DNA from: an uncultured Alphaproteobacteria bacterium
Lineage (GTDB): Bacteria > Pseudomonadota > Alphaproteobacteria > Caulobacterales > Parvularculaceae
Assembly (NCBI GenBank): GCA_937895955.1
Contig: CALAZI010000197.1
Location: 1 to 64,000, forward strand
DNA: 64,000 nucleotides
Direction: 5' to 3'
The notes beneath the pieces were generated by a model. It was not told the DNA's origin. It ran no database searches and worked only from the letters and a program-made list of their open reading frames with translations. Shown here in pieces: positions 1 through 9,651 of the stretch. The position numbers and the translations under genes are program-made. The stretch's first letter is position 1. Each line of letters starts with the position of its first letter.

Positions 1-55
1 AGAGCCGTAGCCTTCCAAGCTAAAGACGCGGGTTCGATTCCCGCTACCCGCTCCA
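1..55 (+). tRNA. tRNA-Gly (TCC), 3' part, cut by the window edge
   Basis: The anticodon loop CTTCCAA at 12-18 gives anticodon TCC. The T-arm is intact (stem 28-32 with 40-44, loop TTCGATT). The acceptor 3' strand TACCCGC at 45-51 is followed by discriminator T52 and an encoded CCA at 53-55. The D-arm is partly present and the 5' acceptor strand lies off the left edge. Nothing next to it looks like an integrase, so I do not call it an attachment site. Confidence 0.93.
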
Positions 56-994
56 AATAACTCAATCATTTCAATGCGAAGTGTCGGTTCGAATCAGATT
101 GTCGTGGGCGGGGTTTGGCCCGCTAGCAAATCGCTAGCAATTCGAACAAAATTAGCGACATCGACGGAAAGGTGCGGGACCCCGGACGTCCTTGGGACAG
201 ATCGGCCGAATTTTTTGAGCGTTGCCGGCTGAGGCCGACCAATTCAACAGGCCGATATGCAAGAGCCGGAAAAATCTATCCTCCGGCGAGGGCAAGTAGG
301 GGAGCAGAGCAGCGGGCGTGAGCGGCATGGCGACTGGCGCCCAGTGAACATCACTTTATTCGGATCGCGCCGCACGTCCGGGTGATGGAAATCGTCGCTG
401 AGGTTTTGTGTCTGGCCATGGCCATTAATATGTCGATACCGGTTCCGTGCGCTGGTCAGCAGGTTCAATCATCCAGCCCGGCCGCAAGCGCGCACGCAAC
501 GCCTGGCCTGACCACTGAACAGCCTCTATCGCCGGTTGAATTTATGCGCTCGGATGCAAGACCCGCCCGTCGGGCGAAAGGCGCTTAAGGGCGGCGGTTA
601 AATAACACCGAATAAGTTGTAATGCTTGTTATAATGTGCCACAGTTGGTCCGCTGCTTGCCGGCCGTCCGACATGAACATTGTGCGGTTCCTCATCTGTG
701 GGCGGCCGGGTTGGCGGGGCGGCGGATGACAGTAGATTAGGGGGCGCTATGCCGGAAGAATTTGGCGACGGAGAGAACTGCTCCTCCGTAGCTGTCGTCA
801 GCCGGCGGATCAATTGCCTGATCGCCTTTGATTGCCAGCGGCGTGGCAGGTGAAGTGCAGCACTCGGGAAAGCGCAATTCTGAAAATGCCGCGCTGCTGC
901 CACGCGCCGAAGCGCAAGACAAGGCGCGCCCCGGCGTTGTCTCGACGTGCCCGAACAGGGCGCACCTGACGTCATTGTTTTGCAAGCGGCCCAA
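56..994. other. Gene-free stretch between tRNA-Gly and the SSS transporter
   Basis: I see no protein with recognisable family features here; the short open frames on both strands have shadow-like, Arg/Pro/Ser-rich translations. An AT-richer patch around 600-640 could hold a promoter, and the transporter's own promoter should lie in the last 300 bases. A short GCTAGCAA direct repeat lies near 122-140. I found no convincing terminator after the tRNA. Confidence 0.5.
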
Positions 995-2581
995 ATGAAC
1001 GCGATCGATTACGCAGTTGTCTTAATCTATTTGGGCGCATTGCTTGGTCTTGGATTTATCTGGCGAAGCCAGCCGACTGAGTCTGATTACTTTCTTGGCG
1101 GAAGAGGGCTGGGGTGGGCGCCGCTCAGCCTTTCGGTGATGGCGACCCAGCTGTCGGCGGTCAGTTTCATTTCCGCACCGGCGTTTGTGGGATTGCGCGA
1201 GGGCGGCGGATTGAAATGGCTCGCGTATGAATTAGCTGTCCCCTTGTCGATGCTCCTCGTCATGTTCGTGATTGCGCCGGCGCTCCATCGGGCGAACATC
1301 GTCAGCATCTATGAATTTCTTGAACGGCGCTTCGGGCGAACGACGCGGCTGCTGATCAGCGTGTCATTTCAGGTCCTGCGGGCGGTCTCGACGAGCGTCA
1401 TGGTCTACGCCATGGGGATCATTCTCGAAGTGGCGCTGTCGGCGCCATTCTGGGCTTCGATCATCGGCGTCGGCGTCGTAACGATGATTTATTCCGCGTC
1501 CGGCGGCATGAAAGCGGTCGTCTATGGCGACGCCGTCCAGATGGTCCTGATCGTCGCCGGGCTGATTGTTCTCGCCTGCTATGCGCTCGGCGATGTTGGC
1601 GGAGTCGACAATTTCTGGCGCGCGGTCGATCCCTCCCGGTTCAAGGTCATTGACGCCAAAGCACTCGGCGTATCGGGCGACGAATTCGGTTTTCTCCCGA
1701 TGCTGTTCGGCGGGTTTGTTCTTTACGCCTCCTATTACGGGTGCGACCAGACGCAGGCGCAGAGGATTATGTCTGCTAAAGACGTCGGCGACGCGCGCCG
1801 GCTACTTTTTGCGAACGGCGTGCTGCGCTTTCCGCTCGTCATGCTTTACTGCATCGCCGGCCTTCTTATCGGCGTTGCGGTCATGGGCGATCCGGCCGTT
1901 CTGAGCCGCATTCCGTCGGAACGGCCGGACTATATGATGCCGATATACATCGCGGAGAAGCTTCCGCACGGTTTGATCGGGTTGTTGTACGTTGCAATCC
2001 TCGCGGCCGCGATGTCATCGCTTAGCTCGGCCATCAACTCGCTCGCAGCCGTCACGATGGAAGACCTTTCCGCAGCCGGCTTGATAAAGCGGGAAACGCG
2101 GGCGCGCGCGGCGTTCGCCCGGTGGGCGACAGTGTTCTGGGGCGTTGTCATCCTTTTTCTGTCGGCATTCGCTGGCGCAATTGCGCCGACCGTTATTGAA
2201 GCGATCAATAAGGTAGGTTCAGCGATGTTTGGGCCTATTCTCGCGGTGTTCCTCGCTGGAATTCTGACCAAAAGCGTTCGCCCCGGCGCCGCGAATATTG
2301 GGCTGCTGGCCGGCGTGGCGGTCAACATCTGCCTGTGGAAGGCGGCGCCAGGGATTTTCTGGATGTGGTGGAATGTGACCGGATTCGCCGCCGCTGTCGC
2401 TGTCATGGGCGCGGCGCACTTCTTTGCCGGTGCGGCCCGCACGCCGGGAACTTCAGAGCCGAAACATTATGCAAGCCGCGGGGCCGTCGCGCTCTATGGC
2501 GGAATCCTCATCGCCTTTTTTGTTCTGATTCTTGCGTTCTCCATTTGGCTCGGCGCGGCGGGGGCGCGGGCTGCGTCATGA
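995..2581 (+). CDS. Sodium:solute symporter (SSS family)
   Basis: An inner-membrane transporter of about 528 residues with the 13-14 hydrophobic segments typical of sodium/solute symporters. The early part (DYFLGGRGLGW then ATQLSAVSFISAP, residues 31-62) is the usual SSS TM1-TM2 pattern. I chose ATG 995, which places the first membrane segment at the N-terminus; a GTG at 947 in the same frame would add 16 polar residues. The stop codon overlaps the next start as ATGA, so it is translationally coupled to glycerate kinase. With the hydrolase that follows, the likely cargo is a glycosylglycerate or related small glycoside. The substrate is inference from context; the family is clear. Confidence 0.9.
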   Translation: MNAIDYAVVLIYLGALLGLGFIWRSQPTESDYFLGGRGLGWAPLSLSVMATQLSAVSFISAPAFVGLREGGGLKWLAYELAVPLSMLLVMFVIAPALHRANIVSIYEFLERRFGRTTRLLISVSFQVLRAVSTSVMVYAMGIILEVALSAPFWASIIGVGVVTMIYSASGGMKAVVYGDAVQMVLIVAGLIVLACYALGDVGGVDNFWRAVDPSRFKVIDAKALGVSGDEFGFLPMLFGGFVLYASYYGCDQTQAQRIMSAKDVGDARRLLFANGVLRFPLVMLYCIAGLLIGVAVMGDPAVLSRIPSERPDYMMPIYIAEKLPHGLIGLLYVAILAAAMSSLSSAINSLAAVTMEDLSAAGLIKRETRARAAFARWATVFWGVVILFLSAFAGAIAPTVIEAINKVGSAMFGPILAVFLAGILTKSVRPGAANIGLLAGVAVNICLWKAAPGIFWMWWNVTGFAAAVAVMGAAHFFAGAARTPGTSEPKHYASRGAVALYGGILIAFFVLILAFSIWLGAAGARAAS

Positions 2582-3840
2582 ATCGGAAAGACTCAAGGCT
2601 GCTGATGGAGCGATGGTTCAGGCTGGGCGTCGAGCGATGCGCGCCTTCCATTGTGCTGCCGTCTGCGCTTCCAGCGATGCCGCCTGCCGGTCGAACGATC
2701 GTGCTCGGCGCTGGGAAAGCGGCGGCGGAAATGGCGGCGGTCGCGGTGCGGCATATCGGCTGGCCGGTGACGGGCGCCGTTGTCGCGCGGTACGGCCACG
2801 GCGCGTCCGGACCGACGGGCGCCGTTGACGTGATTGAAGCCGGACACCCTGTTCCTGATGAGAACAGCGCGCGCGCCGCCGCGGCAATTCTTGCGCGCGC
2901 CCTCGCCGCAGGGCCAGACGATCTTGTTCTGTTCATGATTTCTGGCGGAGGTTCAGCGCTTCTCGCGGCGCCGATCGACGGCGTCAGTCTCGACGAAAAA
3001 CGTCGGATTACGGATTATCTTGTGAAGTCCGGCGCGCCAATCGAGGATGTTAACTTCATCAGGAGGCATCTGTCGAAAATCAAGGGGGGCCGACTTGCCG
3101 CAGCCGCCGACCCGGCGCGGCAAATAACTTATATCATCTCGGATGTGATCGGGGACAGGCCGCAGGACGTCGCCTCCGGCCCGAGCATTTCCGCCGCTTT
3201 CGATGTTCCAGGTGCGTTGTCCCTGTTGACCCGCCTTGGCTGGCGCCCCTCGCGCGAATTGGAGGACGCAATGGCCGCCGAGCCGGTCCCCGCGGCAGCG
3301 TCGCGCCCGTTCGCAGTTCTCGCAACGAATGGCGATGCGCTTGCCGCAATCGACAGGGAGGCGCGGCGTAGCGGCTGGCGGGTGATCAACCTCGGCGCGC
3401 GGATCAAGGGCGAGGCCCGGCGCGTCGGTGATGAGCATGCGCGCCTTGCGCGATCGCTTCGCTCTTCCCGAATTCCGACAATCATCCTTTCCGGCGGGGA
3501 ATTGACCGTGCGAGTCGAGGCGGGCGCCGGACGCGGCGGACCAAACCTTGAATATCTCGCCGCGATGATGCTTGGCGCCGCCGGCGATGATGCGATCTCT
3601 GCGCTTGCCGGCGACAGCGACGGCATTGACGGCACTGAGGACAATGCCGGCGGATATTTTGACGGCGAATCCATGTCGCGCGCGGCCGACCTCGCCTTCG
3701 ACCCGCGTGCGCTTCTGGATTCGCACGACAGCTACGCGCTTTTTTCCGGACTCGGCGATCTTGTCGTTACCGGCCCCACCCGCACGAATGTGAATGATAT
3801 CCGGATCATTATGGTGAATGCGAATGAATACCAATCTTGA
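2578..3840 (+). CDS. Glycerate 2-kinase (GckA/TtuD, MOFRL family)
   Basis: A cytoplasmic enzyme predicted to phosphorylate D-glycerate to 2-phosphoglycerate. The 420-residue length and motifs fit the family: GAGKAA near residues 44-49, EAGHPVPDE at 87-95, SGGGSAL at 122-128 and a C-terminal MOFRL-type region (AGDSDGIDGTEDNAGG, then THTN-like TRTNVND). The start ATG overlaps the transporter stop (ATGA), and its 3' end overlaps the next gene by 23 bases. The open frame continues upstream to about 2335, but that extension lies inside the transporter gene and reads as shadow sequence. Glycerate would be the second product of the neighbouring glycosylglycerate hydrolase, which explains the pairing. 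Confidence 0.92.
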   Translation: MNRKDSRLLMERWFRLGVERCAPSIVLPSALPAMPPAGRTIVLGAGKAAAEMAAVAVRHIGWPVTGAVVARYGHGASGPTGAVDVIEAGHPVPDENSARAAAAILARALAAGPDDLVLFMISGGGSALLAAPIDGVSLDEKRRITDYLVKSGAPIEDVNFIRRHLSKIKGGRLAAAADPARQITYIISDVIGDRPQDVASGPSISAAFDVPGALSLLTRLGWRPSRELEDAMAAEPVPAAASRPFAVLATNGDALAAIDREARRSGWRVINLGARIKGEARRVGDEHARLARSLRSSRIPTIILSGGELTVRVEAGAGRGGPNLEYLAAMMLGAAGDDAISALAGDSDGIDGTEDNAGGYFDGESMSRAADLAFDPRALLDSHDSYALFSGLGDLVVTGPTRTNVNDIRIIMVNANEYQS

Positions 3841-5134
3841 CCGGGTGGCGATCAGCATCCTGAAGAAGAACGATCGCGGCGGTTATTCCGTACCGACGGC
3901 CGGTCTTTACCCTTATCAGTGGAACTGGGATTCCGCTTTCGCCGCGCTCGGCTACGCGGCATTCGATCGCGACCGCGCATGGCGCGAACTTGAATCACTG
4001 TTCGCCGCTCAGTGGGAGGATGGTTTCACGCCGCATATCGTTTTCCATGTCGATGATCCTGGCTATTTTCCGGGGCCGTCGGAATGGCGCACCGGCCGAA
4101 ATCCGCAGACTTCCGGGATTACTCAGCCCCCGGTTGCCGCCAGCGTCGCCCGCTGGCTGTGGGAGAGCGGCGACGGTTCGGATCGAGACCGCCTTGAGCG
4201 CCTGTTTCCGCGCCTTCTGGCATGGCGACGCTGGTTTGCCCGCTATCGCGATCCGCTCAAGAACGGCCTGGCGCTCGCCACACATCCCTGGGAGACAGGA
4301 CGCGACAATTCGCCGGAATGGGACGCGCCCGCCGCACAGATCGATATTTCCGCGGTCGGCTCCTACGAACGCCGCGACACAAGTTTCGTCAATCACGACA
4401 TGCGTCCGCTGAAGGAAGATTATCATCGCTATGTCGCGATCCTGCAGTTCGGTCGGGAGCACCGCTGGAATCATTCTGTGATTGCCGAATTCGGTCCATT
4501 CCGCGTCATCGATGTCGGCATGAGCATGATCCAGCTGCGCGCGACGCGCGACCTACTTTCACTCGCGACGATCCTCGGCCGCCAAGACGAGGCTGACGAG
4601 CTTCGTGCGCTCGTCGGCCTCGGCGAGGCGGGGGTCGGCTATCTCTGGGATGACGGGATCGGCGCTTATTGTTCGCGCGACCTCGCCACCGGCGCATCGT
4701 CCGGCGTTATAACGAGCGCATCGTTTCTTGCATTCTATGCTGGTGTTGGGAACGCTGACGAGCATTCCCGGCTAATCGCGCATCTTCGGCGTATCGGCAA
4801 ACGAGTGCGCTTTTTGGCGCCAAGCTGTGATCCTGAGCATGCGGCCTTTGACCCGAGGCGCTACTGGCGCGGACCAGCATGGGTCGTCTTAAATTTCATG
4901 ATTGGACTTGGCCTTGCCGAGCAAGACCATGCCGACTGCGCCTTGCGGATCAAGGAAGACACGCGGGCGCTGATCGAGAAATCCGGCTTCTTTGAAGCCT
5001 ATTGCCCGCTGACGGGAAATGGCGTGGGCGCCGGCGACTTTTCCTGGACGGCGGCGATGTGGCTGCATTGGGCGCGGTCTGCGCAGGTCCGAAATCGCGA
5101 TGCCGTCACTGCGCGGAAAAGAAATAGCTTTTGA
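3818..5134 (+). CDS. GH63-type mannosylglycerate/glucosylglycerate hydrolase
   Basis: Predicted (alpha/alpha)6-barrel glycosidase of 438 residues. YPYQWNWDS at 31-39, HPWETGRDNSPEWD at 157-170 and GDFSWTAAMWL near the C-terminus are typical of the mannosylglycerate/glucosylglycerate hydrolase branch of GH63; Asp164 in GRDNSP is the candidate general acid. There is no signal peptide, so it acts in the cytoplasm on imported substrate and should release a hexose plus glycerate. The glycerate kinase immediately upstream and the ED pathway with glucokinase further right would consume both products. Two starts are close together (ATG 3818 and 3824). The 3' end overlaps the convergent ROK gene by 29 bases. 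The exact substrate (mannosyl- or glucosylglycerate) cannot be read from the sequence. Confidence 0.85.
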   Translation: MRMNTNLDRVAISILKKNDRGGYSVPTAGLYPYQWNWDSAFAALGYAAFDRDRAWRELESLFAAQWEDGFTPHIVFHVDDPGYFPGPSEWRTGRNPQTSGITQPPVAASVARWLWESGDGSDRDRLERLFPRLLAWRRWFARYRDPLKNGLALATHPWETGRDNSPEWDAPAAQIDISAVGSYERRDTSFVNHDMRPLKEDYHRYVAILQFGREHRWNHSVIAEFGPFRVIDVGMSMIQLRATRDLLSLATILGRQDEADELRALVGLGEAGVGYLWDDGIGAYCSRDLATGASSGVITSASFLAFYAGVGNADEHSRLIAHLRRIGKRVRFLAPSCDPEHAAFDPRRYWRGPAWVVLNFMIGLGLAEQDHADCALRIKEDTRALIEKSGFFEAYCPLTGNGVGAGDFSWTAAMWLHWARSAQVRNRDAVTARKRNSF

Positions 5135-6251
5135 ACGGCAGCGCCGCAGCGCCGATGGCGCAGGCGTCGCCCGCCGTTTCCGAGACGATGAGGCGCGGCG
5201 TCATGCGGGGCTCCAGGCGACGCGCTTCATTGTAGATTTCGATGTGTGGGATGACCTTTTCGGCGAGCACGCCCGGAATCCGTCCGCCGATCACGATCGC
5301 TTGCGGATCGAGGGTCGCGGCAAGAGCTGAACAGATGAGCGAGAAGGACTCGCGGGTTTTTACGATCCACTCATCGACGCCGGGCCATTTGATGTCGAAT
5401 GCGGCGAGCATATCGGAAATCGATTCGAACTCCGTTCCATGCTGCGCAAGAATCTGACGAAGCAGCTCCAGATTGGGGTGGGGGTAAATGCGCTGCGGAA
5501 GAATAAGTGCGACTTCGCCGGCATTGCCGTGACAGCCCCGAACAAGCTCGTGATTGATGATAATACCGCCGCCAAGTCCGGCGGCGATATAGAGATAAGC
5601 AAAGCTCGCATGGGAGCGGCCGGCGCCGACGAGGCTTTCGCCGACCGCTGCGGCGTTGCCGTCATTTTCAGCCCAAACTGCGATCCCCAGCTCTCCGGTC
5701 AGTATTTCTTCAATATTGACAAGCGCCCAGTCATCAAGGCTGCGCACGGTATTGAAGCGTCCGCTGCCGCCGAGCGAATAGCCTGATACCCCGACGCCGC
5801 AGCCGAAAATTCGCGAGCGGTCGATGCCGCGTTTGCGAATGATCTGGTCGAGCGATGTCTTTATTTTCTCCACCACCGGCCGACGCGTCATTGCGGGCAT
5901 GCTATGCTGCTCGACCTCCAGAATTGCGCCGGAAAAATCCATCACGGCGAGGGAGATCGCATCTGACATCAATGCGATGCCGACTGTGCAAGCGAAATCA
6001 GCGGCGACCTTCACATGCATCGAAGGTTGCCCGCGGCGCCCGTTCGGCAGACGATCAGTCTCACAAAGCGCGCCGCGCTCCAGTAGCGCGTTGACGAGGC
6101 GGGAAACGCTTTGCTGCGCGAAGCCGGTCTCGCGCGCTATTATCGGTTGCGACAACCCATCGCGACGATGAACAATGCCGAGAACGCGCTTCTCGCTCTC
6201 GGAGAGCGGGAGGATGGAGTTCGTTATGAAGAATTTTTCCGTGTCCGGCAT
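5106..6251 (-). CDS. ROK-family transcriptional repressor (NagC/Mlc-like)
   Basis: A 381-residue protein with an N-terminal winged helix (SESEKRVLGIVHRRDGLSQ, then SVSRLVNALLERG) and a sugar-kinase-like ROK domain. The kinase-fold signature GLGGGIIINHELVRGCHGNAGE lies near residues 225-247. The CxCGxxGC zinc motif of canonical ROK proteins is not visible, as in several ROK regulators. It is convergent with the glycosylglycerate hydrolase, overlapping it by 29 bases. It probably represses the locus at 995-5134 and is relieved by a sugar or sugar phosphate; that target is inferred from position only. Confidence 0.88.
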   Translation of the reverse strand: MPDTEKFFITNSILPLSESEKRVLGIVHRRDGLSQPIIARETGFAQQSVSRLVNALLERGALCETDRLPNGRRGQPSMHVKVAADFACTVGIALMSDAISLAVMDFSGAILEVEQHSMPAMTRRPVVEKIKTSLDQIIRKRGIDRSRIFGCGVGVSGYSLGGSGRFNTVRSLDDWALVNIEEILTGELGIAVWAENDGNAAAVGESLVGAGRSHASFAYLYIAAGLGGGIIINHELVRGCHGNAGEVALILPQRIYPHPNLELLRQILAQHGTEFESISDMLAAFDIKWPGVDEWIVKTRESFSLICSALAATLDPQAIVIGGRIPGVLAEKVIPHIEIYNEARRLEPRMTPRLIVSETAGDACAIGAAALPFKSYFFSAQ

Positions 6252-6778
6252 CTATCGGCTCACCGTCATCGCCCAATTACGCTCCTTGGCCGGCCCCATC
6301 GTGCTGCACGCTCCTCAAATCTTGTTCTCGCCAGTCCACGATTTTGTGGACGGCGCCATTCAACCGCGTCTCGTTTCTCACCAGTCGTCAATTGGTCTAA
6401 CGCAGGCTCCAGTAAACAATAGATATTGACGTGTTATTCGCAAGGCTCCTCACGACGCCTCAGGGTTTAGAAAAGTGCCAAGCTGGCGGCGACGCACCGG
6501 TCAGCAGCGTATAGGCAGGGCATCGATGAGAACAGCTGCCAATTTGGGTCTCACGCAGTTTGCACGCCGATTGGCTATGTCCTACGGATTCGACAAAAAA
6601 TTAGGTTAACGGCGGCCGGCCGCGCCCTCGACCCAGTCACTTTTTCCGCCCGCCGACCCGCCTTTCGCGATCGATGGCGACGCTGTCTACGTTGCGCCCA
6701 ACGCAGTGGCGCGACAATTAGAAATTGACCGGCCAGTGCAGCGAACATATGGCGCAATAGTCGAGGAGGTTGTCATGG
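6252..6778. other. Intergenic stretch upstream of the ROK gene
   Basis: These 527 bases lie between the ROK start and the 3' end of the ED operon. No open frame has family features. The part next to 6251 should contain the ROK promoter. I found no strong hairpin-plus-T terminator for the ED operon. Confidence 0.45.
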
Positions 6779-8059
6779 CTACGCCTCCGAATCGCGGCTC
6801 GCAGCGTACCCAGCTCTTGGCAGGAGCCATTGCAGCAGCGGACCTGTCATTATCGTCGTCCCGATCGCCATGATGACGAGAATCGTGAAGACATCCTGCG
6901 GGATGACTCCTAGCGACAGACCGATATTGAGCACGATGAGCTCCATCAACGCGCGCGTATTCATCAAGACGCCGATGATTGCCGAGTCGGCGGCGGAGAG
7001 TCCAGCGATCTTAGCGGCAATGCGCACAGGGACGAACTTGCTCACTGTGGCGGCGATGAGGATCACGACGCACCAAATCCAATCCGCCGTGCTGTCGAGC
7101 CCGAGGACATTCGTTCGGAGCCCTGTGTAAGTGAAAAAAATGGGCAGGAAAAAGACGAGCGTGAACTGGCCGACCTGTTTGCGCCATGCATCGACGAACG
7201 CTGTGTGGCGATGGAACAACAGCCCGAACAGGAATCCGCCGAAAATCGTGAAGATGCCGAGCGCTTCCGTCGTAACGCCCATCACGAAAATCATCGATAG
7301 TACGATCGCCATCAGCGGACTGCTGACGGCGCTGACGGCGATTGGAAACTTGCGCAAGAGCGAGTTGACGAGGGGAGGGCCTGCGAATCGCAGCGCTGCG
7401 GCAAGCAGGACAAGGCCGCCGACCTGTATCGCCGTCGCCACGGGCGAGTAGACGTTTGACGCAAAGGAAGCGATTGAGGCGAGGAGAATCCAGCCAACGA
7501 CATCATTTGCGGCAGCGGCGGAGATCGCGATGACGCCGATCCGATCGCGCGTCAGTCCGTATTCGCGTAGAATCCGCCCAAGGATTGGCACCGCGGTTAT
7601 CGCGAACGCGACAGCGATGAAAAGACTGTAGGCCGTCGCATAGATCTCTGGCGCGAGTATGGGGGCGGTCACGCGACCGAGCGCATAGCCGGTGCCGAGC
7701 GGAGCCGCGACGCTCGCGGCTGAAACCAGAATGACCGCTCGCCGATTGCGGAAATCGCCGAGATGACCGAACTCAAAGTCGGCGCCGATCTGAAACATCA
7801 AGAGAGTTAGTCCGATCTGCGACAGTATCATCACGGCTTCACCGGCGTTCTCCGGGAAGACCGTTGCTGACAACTCCGGGAACAGCGCCCCAAAGAAGGA
7901 GGGACCGAGCAGCAAACCGGCGATGATTTCGCCGACCGCGCGCGGCTGGCGAACAGCTGCGGCGGCGGCGCCTGCCGCGCGCGCGCACAAGATTATGACG
8001 GCGAGCTGGAATAGAACCGTCGCCACCAATTGTTCTGTATGCTCAACGGAATCGGTCAT
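6779..8059 (-). CDS. CPA2-type cation:proton antiporter
   Basis: An integral membrane protein of 426 residues with about 12 hydrophobic segments and the Na+/H+ exchanger fold. VGEIIAGLLLGPS lies near the start, and the transport core reads AAANDVVGW. The acidic pair is Asn-Asp rather than the Asp-Asp of electrogenic NapA/NhaA types, resembling the plant CHX-like subgroup. No TrkA-N or other cytoplasmic domain follows. It starts only 6 bases after eda and is the last gene of the SSS-zwf-pgl-edd-glk-eda unit, so it should be co-transcribed with sugar catabolism. Which cation it exchanges (K+ or Na+) is unknown. Confidence 0.88.
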   Translation of the reverse strand: MTDSVEHTEQLVATVLFQLAVIILCARAAGAAAAAVRQPRAVGEIIAGLLLGPSFFGALFPELSATVFPENAGEAVMILSQIGLTLLMFQIGADFEFGHLGDFRNRRAVILVSAASVAAPLGTGYALGRVTAPILAPEIYATAYSLFIAVAFAITAVPILGRILREYGLTRDRIGVIAISAAAANDVVGWILLASIASFASNVYSPVATAIQVGGLVLLAAALRFAGPPLVNSLLRKFPIAVSAVSSPLMAIVLSMIFVMGVTTEALGIFTIFGGFLFGLLFHRHTAFVDAWRKQVGQFTLVFFLPIFFTYTGLRTNVLGLDSTADWIWCVVILIAATVSKFVPVRIAAKIAGLSAADSAIIGVLMNTRALMELIVLNIGLSLGVIPQDVFTILVIMAIGTTIMTGPLLQWLLPRAGYAASRDSEA

Positions 8060-8065
8060 GATTGA

Positions 8066-8689
8066 TCAGGCCGTCAGTGATGACGCGCGGCGCGCGTTTA
8101 TCTCGACTGACTTCCAGTCTGCGGCCCTGATCATCGCGCGCGTTGCGATCCAGGAGCCGCCGACGCAGGCGACATTGGAGAGCGCGAGATAGTCCGGCGC
8201 CTTTTTGGCGCTGATCCCGCCGGTCGGGCAGAAAAGAATTGAAGGAAGCGGCCCCGATATCGCCTTGAGATAAGGAACGCCGCCGGCGGGCTCGGCCGGA
8301 AAAAACTTCATCGCTTCAAAGCCGGCGTCGCCCGCCGTCATCGCCTCGCTTGCGGTGGCGACGCCGGGAAGCGCCGGCGCTTTCGACCTCGCCAGCGCCT
8401 CCAGCAATGTCGCGCTCGCGCCGGGACTGACCAGAAACTCAGCGCCCGCGTCGATCGAGCGGGCGATGTCGTCCGGCTTTCGCACCGATCCCATGCCGAT
8501 GATCAGCGACGGCGCAGCCTTCTTCATCGCGGCGACCGCGGCGAGCGCGGCGTCAGTCCGCAGCGTCAGCTCTATGACTGACATGCCACCGGCGGCGAGT
8601 GCTGCGCCAAGCGGCGCGGCGTCTTCGAGCCGGTCGAGCTCAAGCACCGGAATAACGCTTGCGCGGGCGAGGATGTCACGGATAGTCAT
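8066..8689 (-). CDS. eda: 2-keto-3-deoxy-6-phosphogluconate (KDPG) aldolase
   Basis: The last enzyme of the Entner-Doudoroff pathway, splitting KDPG into pyruvate and glyceraldehyde 3-phosphate in the cytoplasm. At 207 residues it has family length. Glu40 and Arg44 lie in VIELTLRT, and Lys128 in MKFFPAE is the Schiff-base lysine. The segment MGSVRKPDD (66-74) replaces the more usual GAGTVLTPEQ, a small deviation that leaves the catalytic residues intact. The start overlaps the glk stop as ATGA, giving tight translational coupling. Confidence 0.95.
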   Translation of the reverse strand: MTIRDILARASVIPVLELDRLEDAAPLGAALAAGGMSVIELTLRTDAALAAVAAMKKAAPSLIIGMGSVRKPDDIARSIDAGAEFLVSPGASATLLEALARSKAPALPGVATASEAMTAGDAGFEAMKFFPAEPAGGVPYLKAISGPLPSILFCPTGGISAKKAPDYLALSNVACVGGSWIATRAMIRAADWKSVEINARRASSLTA

Positions 8690-9651
8690 GCCGGTTCCTG
8701 CAATGCGGCGCCGGCCCCGATTAGCGCCGCGCCTTCCTTGATGATGAGTCTGACCGGCGCCTTATCGACATAGTCGCGCATGCGCCCCTTGTCGACAAAG
8801 CGCTCGACAAAGGCGCTCTTCATGAAGATGTCGCGAATTTTCGGCAGAATCCCGCCGCCAAGTACGACGCCGCCGCGCGCGCCTGTCGCCAGCACGGCGT
8901 CGCCCGCGACGCGTCCGAGAACCGCGCAGAACATGTCGACCGCCTTGACCGCAATCGGATATTTGCCCTCGATCGCGGCGGCTGTGATTTCATCGGCTCG
9001 AAGTGAAATGCGCTGCGTGTCCGACAAGGAACACAGCGCGCGATGAATGTTGACAAGGCCGCGCCCGGACAACAGGCGCTCGACGGAGACGCGCGGATGT
9101 TCGCGCGCGATGAATTTCAGGACTGCGATTTCCTCATCCTTGCGCGGCGCAAAGGATACATGGCCGCCTTCCGTCGGCACGACCCGCCGCTTCTCGCCGA
9201 AGGGAACGATCAGCGCCTGTCCCAACCCCGTGCCGGGTCCGATGACGAGCGTCGGCGCCGAGGCATCGCCCTCGCCGGCCTTCACCGGACTAAAATAGTC
9301 GCCCGGCAGGTGATGAATGCTCGAGGCGAGCGCATAGAAATCATTGACCGGCAGGAAGCGCTGCAGATTGAGCGCCTTGCGAATTTCGTCCGGCCGGAAT
9401 TTCCAGTGCGAATTGGTGAAAGTGATTTCATCGTCTGACTCCGGCCCGCCGACAGGGCCCGCGACGGCAAAGCAGGCCGCCTTCGGCCTTTCGCCGGTGG
9501 ATTCGAGATAGGCATGCGCCGCGTCGGCGATGGTCTCGAAATCTTCCGCTCGAAAATTCTCTGTCTCGCCGATCGCATGGGTTACCGCGTCAGCAAGCGC
9601 AAAGCGCGCATTCGTCCCGCCGATATCGGCGACGAGCACCTGCTCAGCCAT
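8686..9651 (-). CDS. glk: Glucokinase (bacterial Glk family)
   Basis: Phosphorylates intracellular glucose to glucose 6-phosphate with ATP. The N-terminal phosphate-binding motif is DIGGTNARF (residues 9-17). GPGTGLGQA and EGGHVSFAP follow, as in the E. coli type of glucokinase rather than ROK kinases. The ATG at 9651 gives the motif its usual position; a start six codons further upstream is possible. The first codons overlap the end of edd by 8 bases. It feeds the glucose freed by the glycosidases of this region into zwf, pgl, edd and eda. Confidence 0.95.
   Translation of the reverse strand: MAEQVLVADIGGTNARFALADAVTHAIGETENFRAEDFETIADAAHAYLESTGERPKAACFAVAGPVGGPESDDEITFTNSHWKFRPDEIRKALNLQRFLPVNDFYALASSIHHLPGDYFSPVKAGEGDASAPTLVIGPGTGLGQALIVPFGEKRRVVPTEGGHVSFAPRKDEEIAVLKFIAREHPRVSVERLLSGRGLVNIHRALCSLSDTQRISLRADEITAAAIEGKYPIAVKAVDMFCAVLGRVAGDAVLATGARGGVVLGGGILPKIRDIFMKSAFVERFVDKGRMRDYVDKAPVRLIIKEGAALIGAGAALQEPA

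Noticed and set aside
1..946. tRNA-Gly as the integration site of the conjugative element
   Set aside because: The element genes begin 36 kb away, and the genes between are ordinary metabolic and stress genes; no integrase or repeat of the tRNA end was seen.
2953..3858. Minus-strand open frame (301 codons) opposite glycerate kinase
   Set aside because: Shadow frame without family features; the kinase is complete on the plus strand.
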